Positions 1 through 8,548 are shown, counted from the first letter of the stretch. The stretch: DNA of 64,000 nucleotides from Maridesulfovibrio hydrothermalis AM13 = DSM 14728 (GCF_000331025.1 NC_020055.1:1706370-1770369); one strand, 5' to 3'. Notes: generated by a model from the letters alone, not told the origin. Program-made: numbers and translations.

Positions 1-48
1 TGATTGAAGTTATTATAAATATTACTAGGCAGATAGAGGAGTAATCCA

Positions 49-1488
49 ATGGTAGACAAGGATTTATTGTCCATTCAGGAAGCACGTTCCTTAGTTCGTG
101 CTGCTAAAACAGCTCAGGCAGCTTTGGCAGATCTGGATCAGAAACGTATCAACAGCATTGTAAAAGCTATTTCCGTTGCCGCATATGAACAGGCGGAGCC
201 TTTGGCTGCACTGGCAGTGGAAGAGACCGGATTCGGTAAAGTTCAGGATAAGAAAGCTAAAAACATTCTTGCCAGTGAGAAACTTTACGAAGCAATCAAG
301 GACATGAAAACCTTCGGTGTGCTCAGCAACGACGAGGAAAAGAAAATTGTCGAAGTAGCTGTGCCTATGGGAGTAATTGCAGGGATAATCCCCTCCACCA
401 ATCCGACTTCTACAACTATATATAAGTCCATTATTGCTCTCAAGTCAGGTAATGCCATTGTTTTTACTCCTCATCCCAGTGCCAAAAAGTGCATCGGGAA
501 GACTGTGGATATCATTCGCGGTGTTCTGCATGACTGCGGTGTTTCTGAGGATCTGGTCAGCGTAATGAGTGTTCCTACAATTCAGGGAAGCGGTGAACTC
601 ATGAAAGTTGCAGACCTTATTCTGGCAACCGGCGGTCCGGGCATGGTTAAGGCTGCTTACAGCTCCGGTACTCCTGCACTCGGTGTCGGTGCCGGCAACG
701 TTCCCGCTTACATTGAAAGGACTGCTGACATCGAAGATGCTGTAAGCAAGATTTTCATGAGTAAAACTTTTGACAACGGAACTGTCTGCGCATCTGAGCA
801 GTCTATTGTCACTGAGTCCTGCATTGCTGAAAAAGTAAAAGCGGCTGTCATTGCTTGCGGCGGTTACTTCCTGCACGGAGAAGACCTTACCAAAGTCAAG
901 GCTGTGATGGAGCGTGCCAACGGCTCTATGAATCCTGACATTGTCGGCCGTGATGCCTGTTATATTGCCAAAATTGCAGGGATCAGCGTTCCGGCAGGAA
1001 CTCGTATTCTCGTTTCTGATGAAGCTGGAATCGGTCCTAAATATCCTTTTTCCAAGGAAAAGCTTACTGCACTTCTCGGCTTTTATGTTGTCGAAGATTG
1101 TAATGAAGCTTGCGAAGTCTGCCATGCACTTCTGGAGAACGGCGGTGTGGGTCACTCTCTTGCTATCCATTCCCGCAATGAAGCTGTCATTTGCGAATTC
1201 GGTATGAAAAAGCCTGTATCCAGACTGCTGGTGAACACACCTTCCACTCACGGTGCGGTGGGTATTTCCACCTCTCTGTTTCCTTCATTCACACTGGGGT
1301 GCGGTACTGTCGGCGGAAGTTCAACTTCCGACAATGTTACTCCGCTTAACCTGATGAACGTGAGAAGAATTGCATACGATCTCGGAGGCACAGTTCCTGA
1401 GTCTGAGCCGGTTGCCTGCAAGTCCGATTCTATTGATGTGGAAAAGATCACTGCCATGATCGTCGAACAGCTCAAACAGATGGTATAA
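49..1488 (+). CDS. CoA-acylating aldehyde dehydrogenase of the microcompartment (EutE/PduP/CutF type)
   Basis: This enzyme oxidises the aldehyde made in the microcompartment lumen to acyl-CoA with NAD+ (acetaldehyde to acetyl-CoA in the choline and ethanolamine pathways). The 479-residue protein has the ALDH fold of the EutE/PduP group, with the catalytic cysteine at about residue 247 in the motif DNGTVCASEQS and a glycine-rich GVGAGNVPAYIE segment. The last 17 residues (DVEKITAMIVEQLKQMV) look like an amphipathic encapsulation helix, which in some glycyl-radical-type shells is carried at the C-terminus. The start at 49 has a GAGGAG ribosome site at 37-42. It is followed at once by shell and PduL genes. 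The upstream signature enzyme lies outside the window, so the exact substrate is not shown. Confidence 0.93.
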   Translation: MVDKDLLSIQEARSLVRAAKTAQAALADLDQKRINSIVKAISVAAYEQAEPLAALAVEETGFGKVQDKKAKNILASEKLYEAIKDMKTFGVLSNDEEKKIVEVAVPMGVIAGIIPSTNPTSTTIYKSIIALKSGNAIVFTPHPSAKKCIGKTVDIIRGVLHDCGVSEDLVSVMSVPTIQGSGELMKVADLILATGGPGMVKAAYSSGTPALGVGAGNVPAYIERTADIEDAVSKIFMSKTFDNGTVCASEQSIVTESCIAEKVKAAVIACGGYFLHGEDLTKVKAVMERANGSMNPDIVGRDACYIAKIAGISVPAGTRILVSDEAGIGPKYPFSKEKLTALLGFYVVEDCNEACEVCHALLENGGVGHSLAIHSRNEAVICEFGMKKPVSRLLVNTPSTHGAVGISTSLFPSFTLGCGTVGGSSTSDNVTPLNLMNVRRIAYDLGGTVPESEPVACKSDSIDVEKITAMIVEQLKQMV

Positions 1489-1590
1489 CAGGCCGCTTGA
1501 AAGCAGCTTGTTCTTATATAGAACTTCATTCCCTTCCGGGGAGTATCAAGGACTAGGATAGTCCATAAAAACATTTAAAGGAGAACTAAC

Positions 1591-1872
1591 ATGTCTTCAA
1601 ATGCACTGGGTATGATTGAAACTAAAGGTCTTGTAGGCGCAGTAGAAGCAGCAGATGCAATGGTTAAAGCTGCAAACGTAACTCTGGTCGGCAAGACTCA
1701 GATCGGCGGCGGCCTCGTAACTGTAATGGTTCGTGGTGATGTAGGTGCTGTTAAAGCAGCAACTGACGCCGGCGCAGCAGCTGCGCAGAATGTAGGTGAA
1801 CTTATCAGTGTTCATGTAATCCCCCGTCCTCATGGCGAAGTTGAAATCATCCTTCCCAAAGCTGAGGGATAA
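1591..1872 (+). CDS. BMC-H hexameric shell protein (PduA/EutM type), copy 1
   Basis: The 93-residue single-domain BMC protein forms hexamers that tile the facets of the microcompartment shell, with a central pore for small metabolites. The sequence follows the canonical PduA/EutM pattern: [20 protein letters not shown] at the N-terminus, [10 protein letters not shown] in the middle and [10 protein letters not shown] near the end. The pore loop reads GGG, where Salmonella PduA has GSG. A good AAGGAG ribosome site lies before the ATG. A second, very similar copy is found at 5501. A 261-bp spacer containing two hairpins separates it from pduL. Confidence 0.97.
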   Translation: MSSNALGMIETKGLVGAVEAADAMVKAANVTLVGKTQIGGGLVTVMVRGDVGAVKAATDAGAAAAQNVGELISVHVIPRPHGEVEIILPKAEG

Positions 1873-2133
1873 TTAAAGTTGTAATTCACGAGGAAGCCAT
1901 TCCCATGATTCTCGAAAGTGGAGGAGGGGGACAGCTGAGCTGCCTCCCCTCCGCTGCCAGAGAGTAATGACCGGCAGACGGCTTTCAAGGGAATTACATT
2001 CGCTGTCCACTTAAGGCGGAAGAAATTGTCAAATGCGTTGAGCATATCCGCCACCCGGGCCAGCAAGGCTGACGGTGGCTGACAAGGCAGGCAATATTAT
2101 CTGGTAACTGATTATTTTGTAAGTAGAAAGAGC
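1873..2133. other. Intercistronic spacer with two GC-rich hairpins
   Basis: The spacer between the first BMC-H gene and pduL contains no ORF with coding character. It holds two stem-loops: 1923-1952 (7-bp GGAGGGG/CCCCTCC stem topped by CAGC/GCTG) and 2050-2079 (GCCACC/GGTGGC with an inner CAGC/GCTG). Neither is followed by a T-run, so they look like mRNA processing or stability elements, not terminators. They may let the abundant shell protein be made in excess over the enzymes; that role is inference. Confidence 0.55.
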
Positions 2134-2835
2134 ATGAACGAGAAAGCCATTAACGAGATCATGGAAGGCGTCATTAAAAGCGTCGTTGAGCAGCTGAGTG
2201 AGAACGCTCCGCATATTTCTGTGTACGAAGGTTCAAGTGAAACTATCCCCGTTGAACTGTCTGCACGTCATGTTCATCTGAGCGAAGCTGATGCAATTGA
2301 ACTTTTCGGTGCTCCGCTTACTCCGGTGCGCGAGCTTTCCCAGCCGGGGCAGTTCCTCTGCGAAGAGCGTGTCCGTCTTATCGGCCCTAAAGGTGTTATG
2401 GATAATGTTGCAGTGCTCGGGCCAGCACGGACATCTTCTCAGGTAGAAATTTCTAAAACAGACGCCCGTATTCTTGGAATAAATGCTCCGGTACGTCAGT
2501 CCGGTAATATCGCCGAAACTCCCGGAATAATTTTAGCATCTCAGACAGGCATAGTGGGACTTGAAGAGGGTGTAATTATCGCAGCACGCCACATTCATAT
2601 GTCCACTGCCGATGCCGCCAGATTCGGTGTTGCCGACAATGAAAAAGTCAGCGTCCGTCTTGAAGGTGAACGTCCGGTGATTCTTGAAGAAGTCGTTGTA
2701 CGTGTTGATGATTCCTTCAAACTGGCCATGCACATCGACCCTGACGAAGGCAACAGTGCCGGCTGGAATAAAAAAGTCCAAGGTAAAATTGTTTCCATAG
2801 CAGGCGGAGCAGGCAATGGACTTCTCAGTCATTGA
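2134..2835 (+). CDS. pduL: Phosphate acyltransferase PduL
   Basis: PduL transfers the acyl group of acyl-CoA to phosphate, making acyl-phosphate for ATP synthesis and freeing CoA inside the compartment. The 233-residue protein shows the duplicated PduL domain with two histidine motifs, ARHVHLS (H46, H48) and ARHIHMS (H153, H155), which are the zinc-ligand and active-site signatures of the family. The first 22 residues form an amphipathic helix (NEIMEGVIKSVVEQL) typical of the encapsulation peptide of PduL. It overlaps the next gene by 20 bases, which suggests translational coupling. The ribosome site AGAAAGAG is close to the ATG. Confidence 0.95.
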   Translation: MNEKAINEIMEGVIKSVVEQLSENAPHISVYEGSSETIPVELSARHVHLSEADAIELFGAPLTPVRELSQPGQFLCEERVRLIGPKGVMDNVAVLGPARTSSQVEISKTDARILGINAPVRQSGNIAETPGIILASQTGIVGLEEGVIIAARHIHMSTADAARFGVADNEKVSVRLEGERPVILEEVVVRVDDSFKLAMHIDPDEGNSAGWNKKVQGKIVSIAGGAGNGLLSH

Positions 2836-3631
2836 TGAGCAGATACGGACTCTGGAAAGCCGTCTTGAAACCACAGGTGAAGTAGGTGTTGATGAGAAGC
2901 TCTATGTCGGAGTTGATCTAGGAACTGCCTACATAGTCATTGTGGTTCTTAACAGCAGGAAAGAGCCTGTAGCCTGTGCGATGGAGTTCGCACAGGTCAT
3001 TAAAGACGGTCTTGTTGTTGATTATATGGGGGCCAGCCGCGTTGTGCGTAAACTGGTTGCAGAGCTGGAAGAACGTCTTGGACGTTCTTTGACTCACGCT
3101 GCTATCGCTGTTCCTCCCGGAACAGGAAAAAAGGATTGCACAACCCATCAGTATATTGTCGAGGGTGCTGGACTGGAAGTTACCGCTATTCTTGATGAAC
3201 CGACAGCGGCTAACGCTGTACTCGGGGTTGATAACGGAGTGATCGTTGATATCGGCGGTGGAACAACCGGACTTTCAATTTTCGAAGACGGAAAAGTTAC
3301 TTACGTAGCTGACGAAGCTACGGGGGGAACACATCTGTCACTTGTTATCGCGGGTAACAGAAGCATTTCCTTTGAGGAAGCTGAAGTTCTCAAAAAACAG
3401 AAGGAATTGCAGAATGAGATTCTTCCTGTAGTCCGTCCAGTCATTCAGAAAATGGCTTCAATTGTTAATAGACATATTGAAAATAGAGATATTTCAGCCA
3501 TATATCTTGTTGGTGGAACCTGTTGCCTTAAAGATATGGAAAAAGTGATTGAGAAGGATACTGGCAAGCCGGTCTACAAACCAGCCAATCCTTTTCTTGT
3601 TACGCCGCTTGGTATTGCTCTGAATTGTTAG
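2816..3631 (+). CDS. eutJ: EutJ-like actin/Hsp70-fold chaperone
   Basis: EutJ proteins are found in ethanolamine- and glycyl-radical-type microcompartment loci and are thought to act as chaperones, perhaps for cargo or reactivation of the signature enzyme; no reaction is firmly known. The 271-residue protein has the ASKHA ATPase motifs: phosphate-1 loop DLGTAYIVIV near residue 39, phosphate-2 loop DIGGGTTGLSIF near residue 145, and an adenosine loop YLVGGTC near residue 226. The start overlaps pduL by 20 bases. The length matches the family. Confidence 0.9.
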   Translation: MDFSVIDEQIRTLESRLETTGEVGVDEKLYVGVDLGTAYIVIVVLNSRKEPVACAMEFAQVIKDGLVVDYMGASRVVRKLVAELEERLGRSLTHAAIAVPPGTGKKDCTTHQYIVEGAGLEVTAILDEPTAANAVLGVDNGVIVDIGGGTTGLSIFEDGKVTYVADEATGGTHLSLVIAGNRSISFEEAEVLKKQKELQNEILPVVRPVIQKMASIVNRHIENRDISAIYLVGGTCCLKDMEKVIEKDTGKPVYKPANPFLVTPLGIALNC

Positions 3632-3676
3632 AGTTTGCCGTGGAGGCCCTGCGGGGCAAAAAAAGTCGGAGACTTT

Positions 3677-4276
3677 ATGAGTGTTGATGTAAACGAACTG
3701 GTCCGGTCTATAGCTTCTGAAGTTTTGAAGCAGCTTCAGGGGGTTGAACAGAAGGATTGCGTCATGGTTCTTGCTGAAAGAGATTGTTCCACAGCTGCCA
3801 TGGTTCAACAGAAGCTTGGCGATGACGTGGAGCTGGTCTTTTTCGGTGAAGACACTCTTAACCGAAATTTCTGCCGATACATCATTCCGTCTCTGTGTGT
3901 GTGCGAAATGTCTGATCTGGCTATCGGCAAGGCGCAAGGTCCTATTATGACCGAAGTACTCAGGCTTTTGCTGCTCGGTAAAACCATTGAAACTTTTAAA
4001 TTCGGTCATCATGCCTACAGTGAAACAGCGCCGGGATCTCTGTACAGTCTGTATGAGTCCTATGTGGAGACTCTGGCCGGTTTCGGGCTTAAGAAATTTC
4101 AACCTGAGGCCCCTGAAGTTATCCGGTTCCGTGAGGAGCTGGTCACTGAAAAAGTTGTAAATGACATAGCGCAGCAGGGGGCATCAACTCTCATGGTTCC
4201 GGTTGCCGCACAGGTAACTCCTCTGGCGGTGGAAACTGCCCAGAATCTTAACATCAATATCCAGAAATGTTTGTGA
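3677..4276 (+). CDS. Microcompartment-associated protein with N-terminal encapsulation-like helix (eut_hyp type)
   Basis: This 199-residue protein resembles the conserved hypothetical 'ethanolamine utilization protein' found in many BMC operons, but I cannot name its reaction. The start at ATG 3677 is chosen because GGAG lies at 3668-3671; an in-frame TTG further upstream (3635) adds 14 residues and has no ribosome site. With this start the protein opens with SVDVNELVRSIASEVLKQL, an amphipathic helix much like that of PduL, so it is probably luminal cargo. The body contains a conserved-looking HHAYSETAP segment. It sits between eutJ and the pentamer gene. Confidence 0.75.
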   Translation: MSVDVNELVRSIASEVLKQLQGVEQKDCVMVLAERDCSTAAMVQQKLGDDVELVFFGEDTLNRNFCRYIIPSLCVCEMSDLAIGKAQGPIMTEVLRLLLLGKTIETFKFGHHAYSETAPGSLYSLYESYVETLAGFGLKKFQPEAPEVIRFREELVTEKVVNDIAQQGASTLMVPVAAQVTPLAVETAQNLNINIQKCL

Positions 4277-4286
4277 GGACGGGCGT

Positions 4287-4562
4287 ATGATTATTTGCAA
4301 AGTGATTGGAAATGTTTGGGCTACGCGTAAAGAGGAAACCTTAAGCGGTGAAAAGTTAATGGTTGTCCAGCGGATGGACCTTGATGAAAAGGTCAGTGAA
4401 GAAATTTTCGTAGCTGTAGATTGTGTTGGTGCAGGAATCGGTGAACAGGTTCTGGTCACCACCGGCAGTTCCGCCCGCATGGCTTTGCGTAATCAGGATG
4501 CTCCTGTGGATGCATCTATCGTAGGTATCATTGATGAAGTTCAGGCGCAGGCCGGAGAATAG
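4287..4562 (+). CDS. eutN: BMC-P pentameric vertex protein (EutN/CcmL type)
   Basis: The 91-residue protein is of the EutN/CcmL family, whose pentamers close the twelve vertices of the polyhedral shell. It shows the family pattern: MIICKVIGNVWATRK at the start, VDCVGAGIGEQVLVTTGSSA in the middle and DASIVGIIDEV at the end. It lies 10 bases after the preceding gene and 3 bases before the BMC-T gene, so it is tightly linked in the operon. It is the only vertex protein gene in the window. Confidence 0.96.
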   Translation: MIICKVIGNVWATRKEETLSGEKLMVVQRMDLDEKVSEEIFVAVDCVGAGIGEQVLVTTGSSARMALRNQDAPVDASIVGIIDEVQAQAGE

Positions 4563-4565
4563 ATT

Positions 4566-5120
4566 ATGGATACGCTGGGCATAGTGGAAAGCAAAACTAT
4601 CGCAGCCGGAATTTATCTGGCTGATGCCATGATGAAGGCTGCATCGGTTGAACTTGTACGGGCTTCAACCATTTGTTCCGGCAGATACCTGATCTATGTT
4701 TCCGGTGATCGAGACGCTGTTGCAACCAGTGTGAATGCTGCACTTGAGTCAGGATTTAATCTCAAGGACAGTTATGTCATCTCGCAGGTTTCTCCTGAAA
4801 TGCTGGCTGTTTTAAAGAAAGATGTTCCTGTTGAACGTGTTCAGGCTATGGGCGTTATTGAGTGCCGCAGCGTATCTTCGGGGATTATGGCGGCTGATAC
4901 TGTTGTTAAATGTTCTGATGTACAGCTTGCCCGGTTTGTTTCAGGGCAGGGCATCAATGGTAAATCATATTTCATAATGAGTGGTGATGTGGCTTCTGTT
5001 GAAGAGGCTGCCGGAGCAGCCCGCTCAGTTTTAGAGAAAAATCTTGTTGAGGCAGTGGTAATTCCAAGACCAGATGCTTCGGTCGTAAGAGTTCTTATCA
5101 AAGAGGTAGGGTTTATATGA
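4566..5120 (+). CDS. BMC-T trimeric tandem-domain shell protein, copy 1 (PduT-like)
   Basis: The 184-residue protein has two BMC domains in tandem (about residues 1-90 and 91-184) and would form a pseudohexameric trimer. Domain 1 holds the motif TICSGRYLIYVSGD with cysteine 37 at the position where Salmonella PduT has Cys38, the ligand of a [4Fe-4S] cluster in the trimer pore. Domain 2 has SGQGINGKSYFIMSGD. If the cysteine binds a cluster, the protein could pass electrons across the shell to the PduS-like protein encoded at 7060. It overlaps the following ORF by 4 bases (ATGA), a sign of coupling. Confidence 0.93.
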   Translation: MDTLGIVESKTIAAGIYLADAMMKAASVELVRASTICSGRYLIYVSGDRDAVATSVNAALESGFNLKDSYVISQVSPEMLAVLKKDVPVERVQAMGVIECRSVSSGIMAADTVVKCSDVQLARFVSGQGINGKSYFIMSGDVASVEEAAGAARSVLEKNLVEAVVIPRPDASVVRVLIKEVGFI

Positions 5121-5473
5121 AAAAGAAACTTATAGAAGTTGGCAATCTGGAGTCGTTTCTCTGCCCGGACAGCAGCATGTTCTATGTGGACAGCACAATT
5201 ATCCTCACTCCCGGCGCAAAGGATGAATTAGGCAGAAGAAAGATTTCCATTGCCCGTGTAGCAGACGCTGAAGCTGCGGTCCGTGAGCAGAAAGATCAGG
5301 CTTTTTCTGAATGCAGGGATGCAGGCGACTGCGTAAAGGCTGAGCGCGATGAATGCGAGAATCTGGTTATGGGTATAGCCGTTATGCTCAAAGAAGAGTA
5401 CGGAATATCCGATATTGCACAGTTGAAAGAGATGAGTTTTCAACTCGCTGAAATTGTTAGAGAAAATATTTAA
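5117..5473 (+). CDS. Conserved microcompartment-operon protein of unknown function (118 aa)
   Basis: I do not recognise a named family. The protein is real by context: its ATG overlaps the stop of the BMC-T gene in an ATGA arrangement and it ends 27 bases before the next shell gene. It is soluble, with an N-terminal half that reads like a small beta-rich domain (YVDSTIILTPGAKDELGRR, faintly like the N-terminal segment of some BMC adenosyltransferase and EutQ-type proteins) and a C-terminal half that is helical (KEEYGISDIAQLKEMSFQLA). Cysteines occur at about residues 16, 67, 73 and 81. A role as a cargo adaptor or assembly factor is only a guess. Confidence 0.8.
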   Translation: MKKKLIEVGNLESFLCPDSSMFYVDSTIILTPGAKDELGRRKISIARVADAEAAVREQKDQAFSECRDAGDCVKAERDECENLVMGIAVMLKEEYGISDIAQLKEMSFQLAEIVRENI

Positions 5474-5500
5474 AAATAGCACCGTTAAAGGAGATTTACT

Positions 5501-5788
5501 ATGTCATCACTTAATGCACTCGGTATGATTGAAACCAAAGGACTCGTCGGAGCTGTAGAAGCGGCTGATGCCATGGTAAAATCCGCAAATGTACAATTGG
5601 TAGGTCGTGAACAGGTCGGCGGCGGTCTGGTAACTGTTATGGTTCGCGGCGATGTAGGTGCTGTTAAAGCTGCCATTGACGCAGGCGCAGCTGCGGCTGA
5701 AAAAGTTGGCGAGCTGAGAAGTGTTCATATAATTCCACGGCCACACGGCGAAGTGGAATTGATTTTGCCCAAATGTTCCTCGCTATAG
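5501..5788 (+). CDS. BMC-H hexameric shell protein (PduA/EutM type), copy 2
   Basis: This 95-residue BMC-H is a close paralogue of the protein encoded at 1591. The two share long identical blocks ([39 protein letters not shown]) and differ at scattered surface sites and at the tail, which ends in PKCSSL here and PKAEG in copy 1. Both have the GGG pore loop. The AAGGAG ribosome site is strong. A GC-rich terminator-like hairpin follows at 5797, so this gene may end the more abundant upstream part of the transcript. Confidence 0.97.
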   Translation: MSSLNALGMIETKGLVGAVEAADAMVKSANVQLVGREQVGGGLVTVMVRGDVGAVKAAIDAGAAAAEKVGELRSVHIIPRPHGEVELILPKCSSL

Positions 5789-5796
5789 GTTTGGGA

Positions 5797-5847
5797 TGGG
5801 GCGCAGGCACACTCACCCCACTTTGGCCTGCGCCCCAACATTTTTTT
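5797..5847 (+). terminator. Internal intrinsic terminator or attenuator in the BMC operon
   Basis: A perfect 12-bp GC-rich stem (TGGGGCGCAGGC at 5797-5808 with GCCTGCGCCCCA at 5826-5837) is followed by ACATTTTTTT. It lies between the second BMC-H gene and the alcohol dehydrogenase gene. Because the downstream genes are plainly part of the same locus and no strong promoter is evident, partial read-through is likely, giving a step down in expression after the shell genes. Confidence 0.8.
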
Positions 5848-5886
5848 CAAATTCATTAACACTATTCGGATTTACTGGAGAAACGG

Positions 5887-6996
5887 GTGACACAATTTTA
5901 CGGAAAAACAAAGATCTGCTACGGCGAAAATGCTCTGGACAATATCGAGAATCTTCCCGCCAGTCAGGCTTTTATTGTAACTGATCCATTCATGGTTAAA
6001 ACTGGTTTTGCTGATCGGGTAAAAAGTCACCTTGATCGTATGGGAGTGCCTCATATCACTTTTGATGGAGTGGAGCCGGACCCCTCTCTGGAAACAGTGA
6101 CCAGAGGTGCAAAAATTTTCCTGGAAAATAAGGCGGACCTCATTATCGCCCTAGGCGGTGGCTCGCCGATAGATGCGGCTAAAGCCATCGCCTTTTTCGC
6201 ACATAAGGCAACTGAAGGTAAAAATAAGCCCATGCTGGTAGCCATTCCGACTACCAGTGGAACCGGAGCTGAAGTAACCAGTATTTCTGTCGTTACCGAT
6301 AAGGTTAATGAAGTAAAGATTCCTCTTAATGATGAACTTCTTATACCCGATATGGCAATTCTGGATGCCCGTTTTACCCGTACTCTGCCAGCCCATGTGA
6401 CAGCCGCAACGGGGATGGACGTATTGACCCACGCGATTGAAGCGTACACCTCCAAACAGGCCAATGCTTTTACTTCTATCTATGCTAAATACGCAATTCG
6501 TTACGTGTTTAAGTATCTTAAAAGAGCATACCTGAACGGCGATGACATGGAAGCGAGAGAGAATATGCTGCTCGGGTCCTGCATGGCTGGTATGGCTTTT
6601 AACAACAGCGGACTGGGAATAACTCACAGTATCGCTCACAGCCTTGGCGGGATTTTTCATGTGCCTCACGGATTGGCAAACGCAGTTGTGCTGCCGCACG
6701 TGATCAGGTTTAACAGTTTTGACGTAGGCATCCGCTATCATGAGATTGCGCAGATGCTTGAGCTTCCTTCCGTCACAGTGGAAGAGGGGACTAAAAGCCT
6801 TATCAAGGCTGTCTGCGATCTTAATGAGTCTATGGGGATTCCCAATAATATCGGCGCACTTAAGATCGAGGAAAAGTCTTTTCATGACAGTATGGGAACA
6901 ATCGCCCGTAATGTGATGGATGACATTTGTACCGGAGGAAACCCCAGACAGCCATCCCGTGAAGACATTAAAGATTTGCTTAAACTGGCTTGGTAA
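5887..6996 (+). CDS. Iron-containing alcohol dehydrogenase of the microcompartment
   Basis: The enzyme reduces the aldehyde to alcohol with NADH, recycling NAD+ for the acylating dehydrogenase inside the shell. It is a 369-residue group III (iron-dependent) alcohol dehydrogenase with the nucleotide motif GGGSPIDAAKA (residues 90-100) and the metal ligands D178, H182, H247 and H261 in DVLTHAIEAY and HSIAHSLGGIFHVPHG. The spacing of these ligands matches FucO-type enzymes. The start is GTG at 5887, supported by GGAG at 5877-5880; the next in-frame ATG would remove the N-terminal strand. Confidence 0.94.
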   Translation: MTQFYGKTKICYGENALDNIENLPASQAFIVTDPFMVKTGFADRVKSHLDRMGVPHITFDGVEPDPSLETVTRGAKIFLENKADLIIALGGGSPIDAAKAIAFFAHKATEGKNKPMLVAIPTTSGTGAEVTSISVVTDKVNEVKIPLNDELLIPDMAILDARFTRTLPAHVTAATGMDVLTHAIEAYTSKQANAFTSIYAKYAIRYVFKYLKRAYLNGDDMEARENMLLGSCMAGMAFNNSGLGITHSIAHSLGGIFHVPHGLANAVVLPHVIRFNSFDVGIRYHEIAQMLELPSVTVEEGTKSLIKAVCDLNESMGIPNNIGALKIEEKSFHDSMGTIARNVMDDICTGGNPRQPSREDIKDLLKLAW

Positions 6997-7014
6997 CCCC
7001 CGTTTAAATTTAAA

Positions 7015-7035
7015 TGCCGGCTGATAAGGCCGGCA
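7015..7035 (+). other. Intercistronic hairpin
   Basis: A 7-bp perfect stem (TGCCGGC at 7015-7021, GCCGGCA at 7029-7035) lies between the alcohol dehydrogenase gene and the PduS-like gene. There is no T-run, so it is more likely an mRNA stability or processing element than a terminator. Confidence 0.5.
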
Positions 7036-7059
7036 GTATTACTTGAAAAGGGAAATACA

Positions 7060-8385
7060 ATGGGTGGAAATATAGTCGAAAAGATCAGGGAAACAGGAGT
7101 CGTCGGAGCTGGCGGTGCCGGATTACCTGCACACGTCAAGGCAGAAGCAACCGTAGACACTGTTCTGGTTAACGGGGCTTCCTGCGAACCTCTGCTTATG
7201 AGCGATCCATATCTTATGGAAGCTGAGATTGACACTGTTGTTCGCGGACTGGAAGCAATTCTTGACTGCACCGGTGCAGGGAGAGGAATCATTTGCCTTA
7301 AGGGCAAACACACCAAAGCCCTTGCTTCCGTCAAAGAAGCTGTTGCAAGAGATACAACCGGCAGACTGGCATATTTTGAACTAAAGGATTTTTATCCCGC
7401 AGGTGACGAGCACGTGCTGGTCCATGAAGTTCTGGGAAGGACTGTTCCTGAGCGCGGCATCCCTCTTCAAGTGGGGGCTGTTGTCAGCAACGTGGAATCC
7501 CTGCTCAACGTTGCACGAGCTATGGATGGCGTGCCGGTAACCCATCGCTATCTTACCATTGCCGGTGAAATTGAAAAGTCTATGGTGCTTAAAGTTCCTG
7601 TAGGAACTCTGGTTTCCGATGTGCTTGATTTCGCAGGCGGTCCCACTGTTTCCGACTATAAAGTCGTGGATGGCGGCCCCATGATGGGGCGTGTACTTCC
7701 TGACACAAATAAGCCCGTAACCAAAACCACCAGCGGACTGCTTGTCCTGCCTCCTGATCATAATGTTGTCGCAGGCAAAATTATGGACCCGGAAAAGATC
7801 AGACGTATTACCAATACGGTCTGTTGTCAGTGTTCACGGTGTACAGATCTTTGCCCCCGTAATCTGCTGGGCCATTCTCTGCATCCCCACAAGCTGATGC
7901 GGGTGCTGGAAGACGGGGTGCTTGAAAGTGATATCGCCAGAGAGGCATTGCTGTGTTCCGAATGCGGTATCTGTGAGAAGTTTGCCTGCCCTATGATGGT
8001 TTCTCCCCGGGAGGTTAACGCACAGATTAAAAAAGTGCTGATGAAGGAGCGTGTAAGCTGGGAGTCAAACGGCAGGCCCCTCAACACAAACTCTTTCAGG
8101 GATGTAAGAAGCGTCCCGACAAAGCGTTTAATTCAGCGTCTTGATCTGGCAAAATATGACGGTCACCCTGAGTACGGCGGAGAGTTCACTCCTTCTGTAG
8201 TCTGTCTGCCTTTGAGGCAGCATATAGGTGCTCCAGCATCCTGCGTTGTTGCTATCGGCGACAGGGTCAGCTGCGGCGACCTTATCGGAGAAATTCCTGA
8301 AGGCGCTATGGGAGCAAGAGTTCATGCCAGCATTGATGGTGTGGTGGAAAGCATTGCAGACGGTGAAGTTGTCATCAGGAAGTAA
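7060..8385 (+). CDS. PduS/RnfC-like flavin and Fe-S electron-transfer protein
   Basis: This 441-residue protein resembles PduS, the cobalamin reductase of propanediol compartments, and RnfC. It probably moves electrons from NADH to or through the shell. The N-terminal motif GVVGAGGAGLPAHVK is the glycine-rich nucleotide/FMN region, a SLBB-like segment follows near residues 165-210, and two [4Fe-4S] motifs are complete: C255-C258-C261-C265 and C299-C302-C305-C310. In loci with no B12-dependent diol dehydratase, such proteins are thought to regenerate NAD+ rather than reduce cobalamin. Its usual partner is a PduT-type BMC-T protein, and two are encoded here. Confidence 0.9.
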   Translation: MGGNIVEKIRETGVVGAGGAGLPAHVKAEATVDTVLVNGASCEPLLMSDPYLMEAEIDTVVRGLEAILDCTGAGRGIICLKGKHTKALASVKEAVARDTTGRLAYFELKDFYPAGDEHVLVHEVLGRTVPERGIPLQVGAVVSNVESLLNVARAMDGVPVTHRYLTIAGEIEKSMVLKVPVGTLVSDVLDFAGGPTVSDYKVVDGGPMMGRVLPDTNKPVTKTTSGLLVLPPDHNVVAGKIMDPEKIRRITNTVCCQCSRCTDLCPRNLLGHSLHPHKLMRVLEDGVLESDIAREALLCSECGICEKFACPMMVSPREVNAQIKKVLMKERVSWESNGRPLNTNSFRDVRSVPTKRLIQRLDLAKYDGHPEYGGEFTPSVVCLPLRQHIGAPASCVVAIGDRVSCGDLIGEIPEGAMGARVHASIDGVVESIADGEVVIRK

Positions 8386-8548
8386 TGTTTCAAGTAGTTT
8401 TGATTCTGTTTTGGGGCATGGCAGCGACAGCGTTTAAGACCTGACCCCGACAGGGATTTTCAATGGGGATGATTCTCTAAGCCGCTGCATGAGAAATCAC
8501 CTGATAATAAGCGCGTAGCGCACCATCTTTTCTTAGGGGGATATAATA

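Noticed and set aside
445-1251. Long - strand ORF inside the aldehyde dehydrogenase gene
   Set aside because: It is antisense to a well-conserved enzyme, has no ribosome site and no recognisable protein features.
3635-3676. Longer N-terminus for the BMC cargo-like protein
   Set aside because: The upstream TTG lacks a ribosome site, while ATG 3677 has GGAG and begins the encapsulation-like helix.
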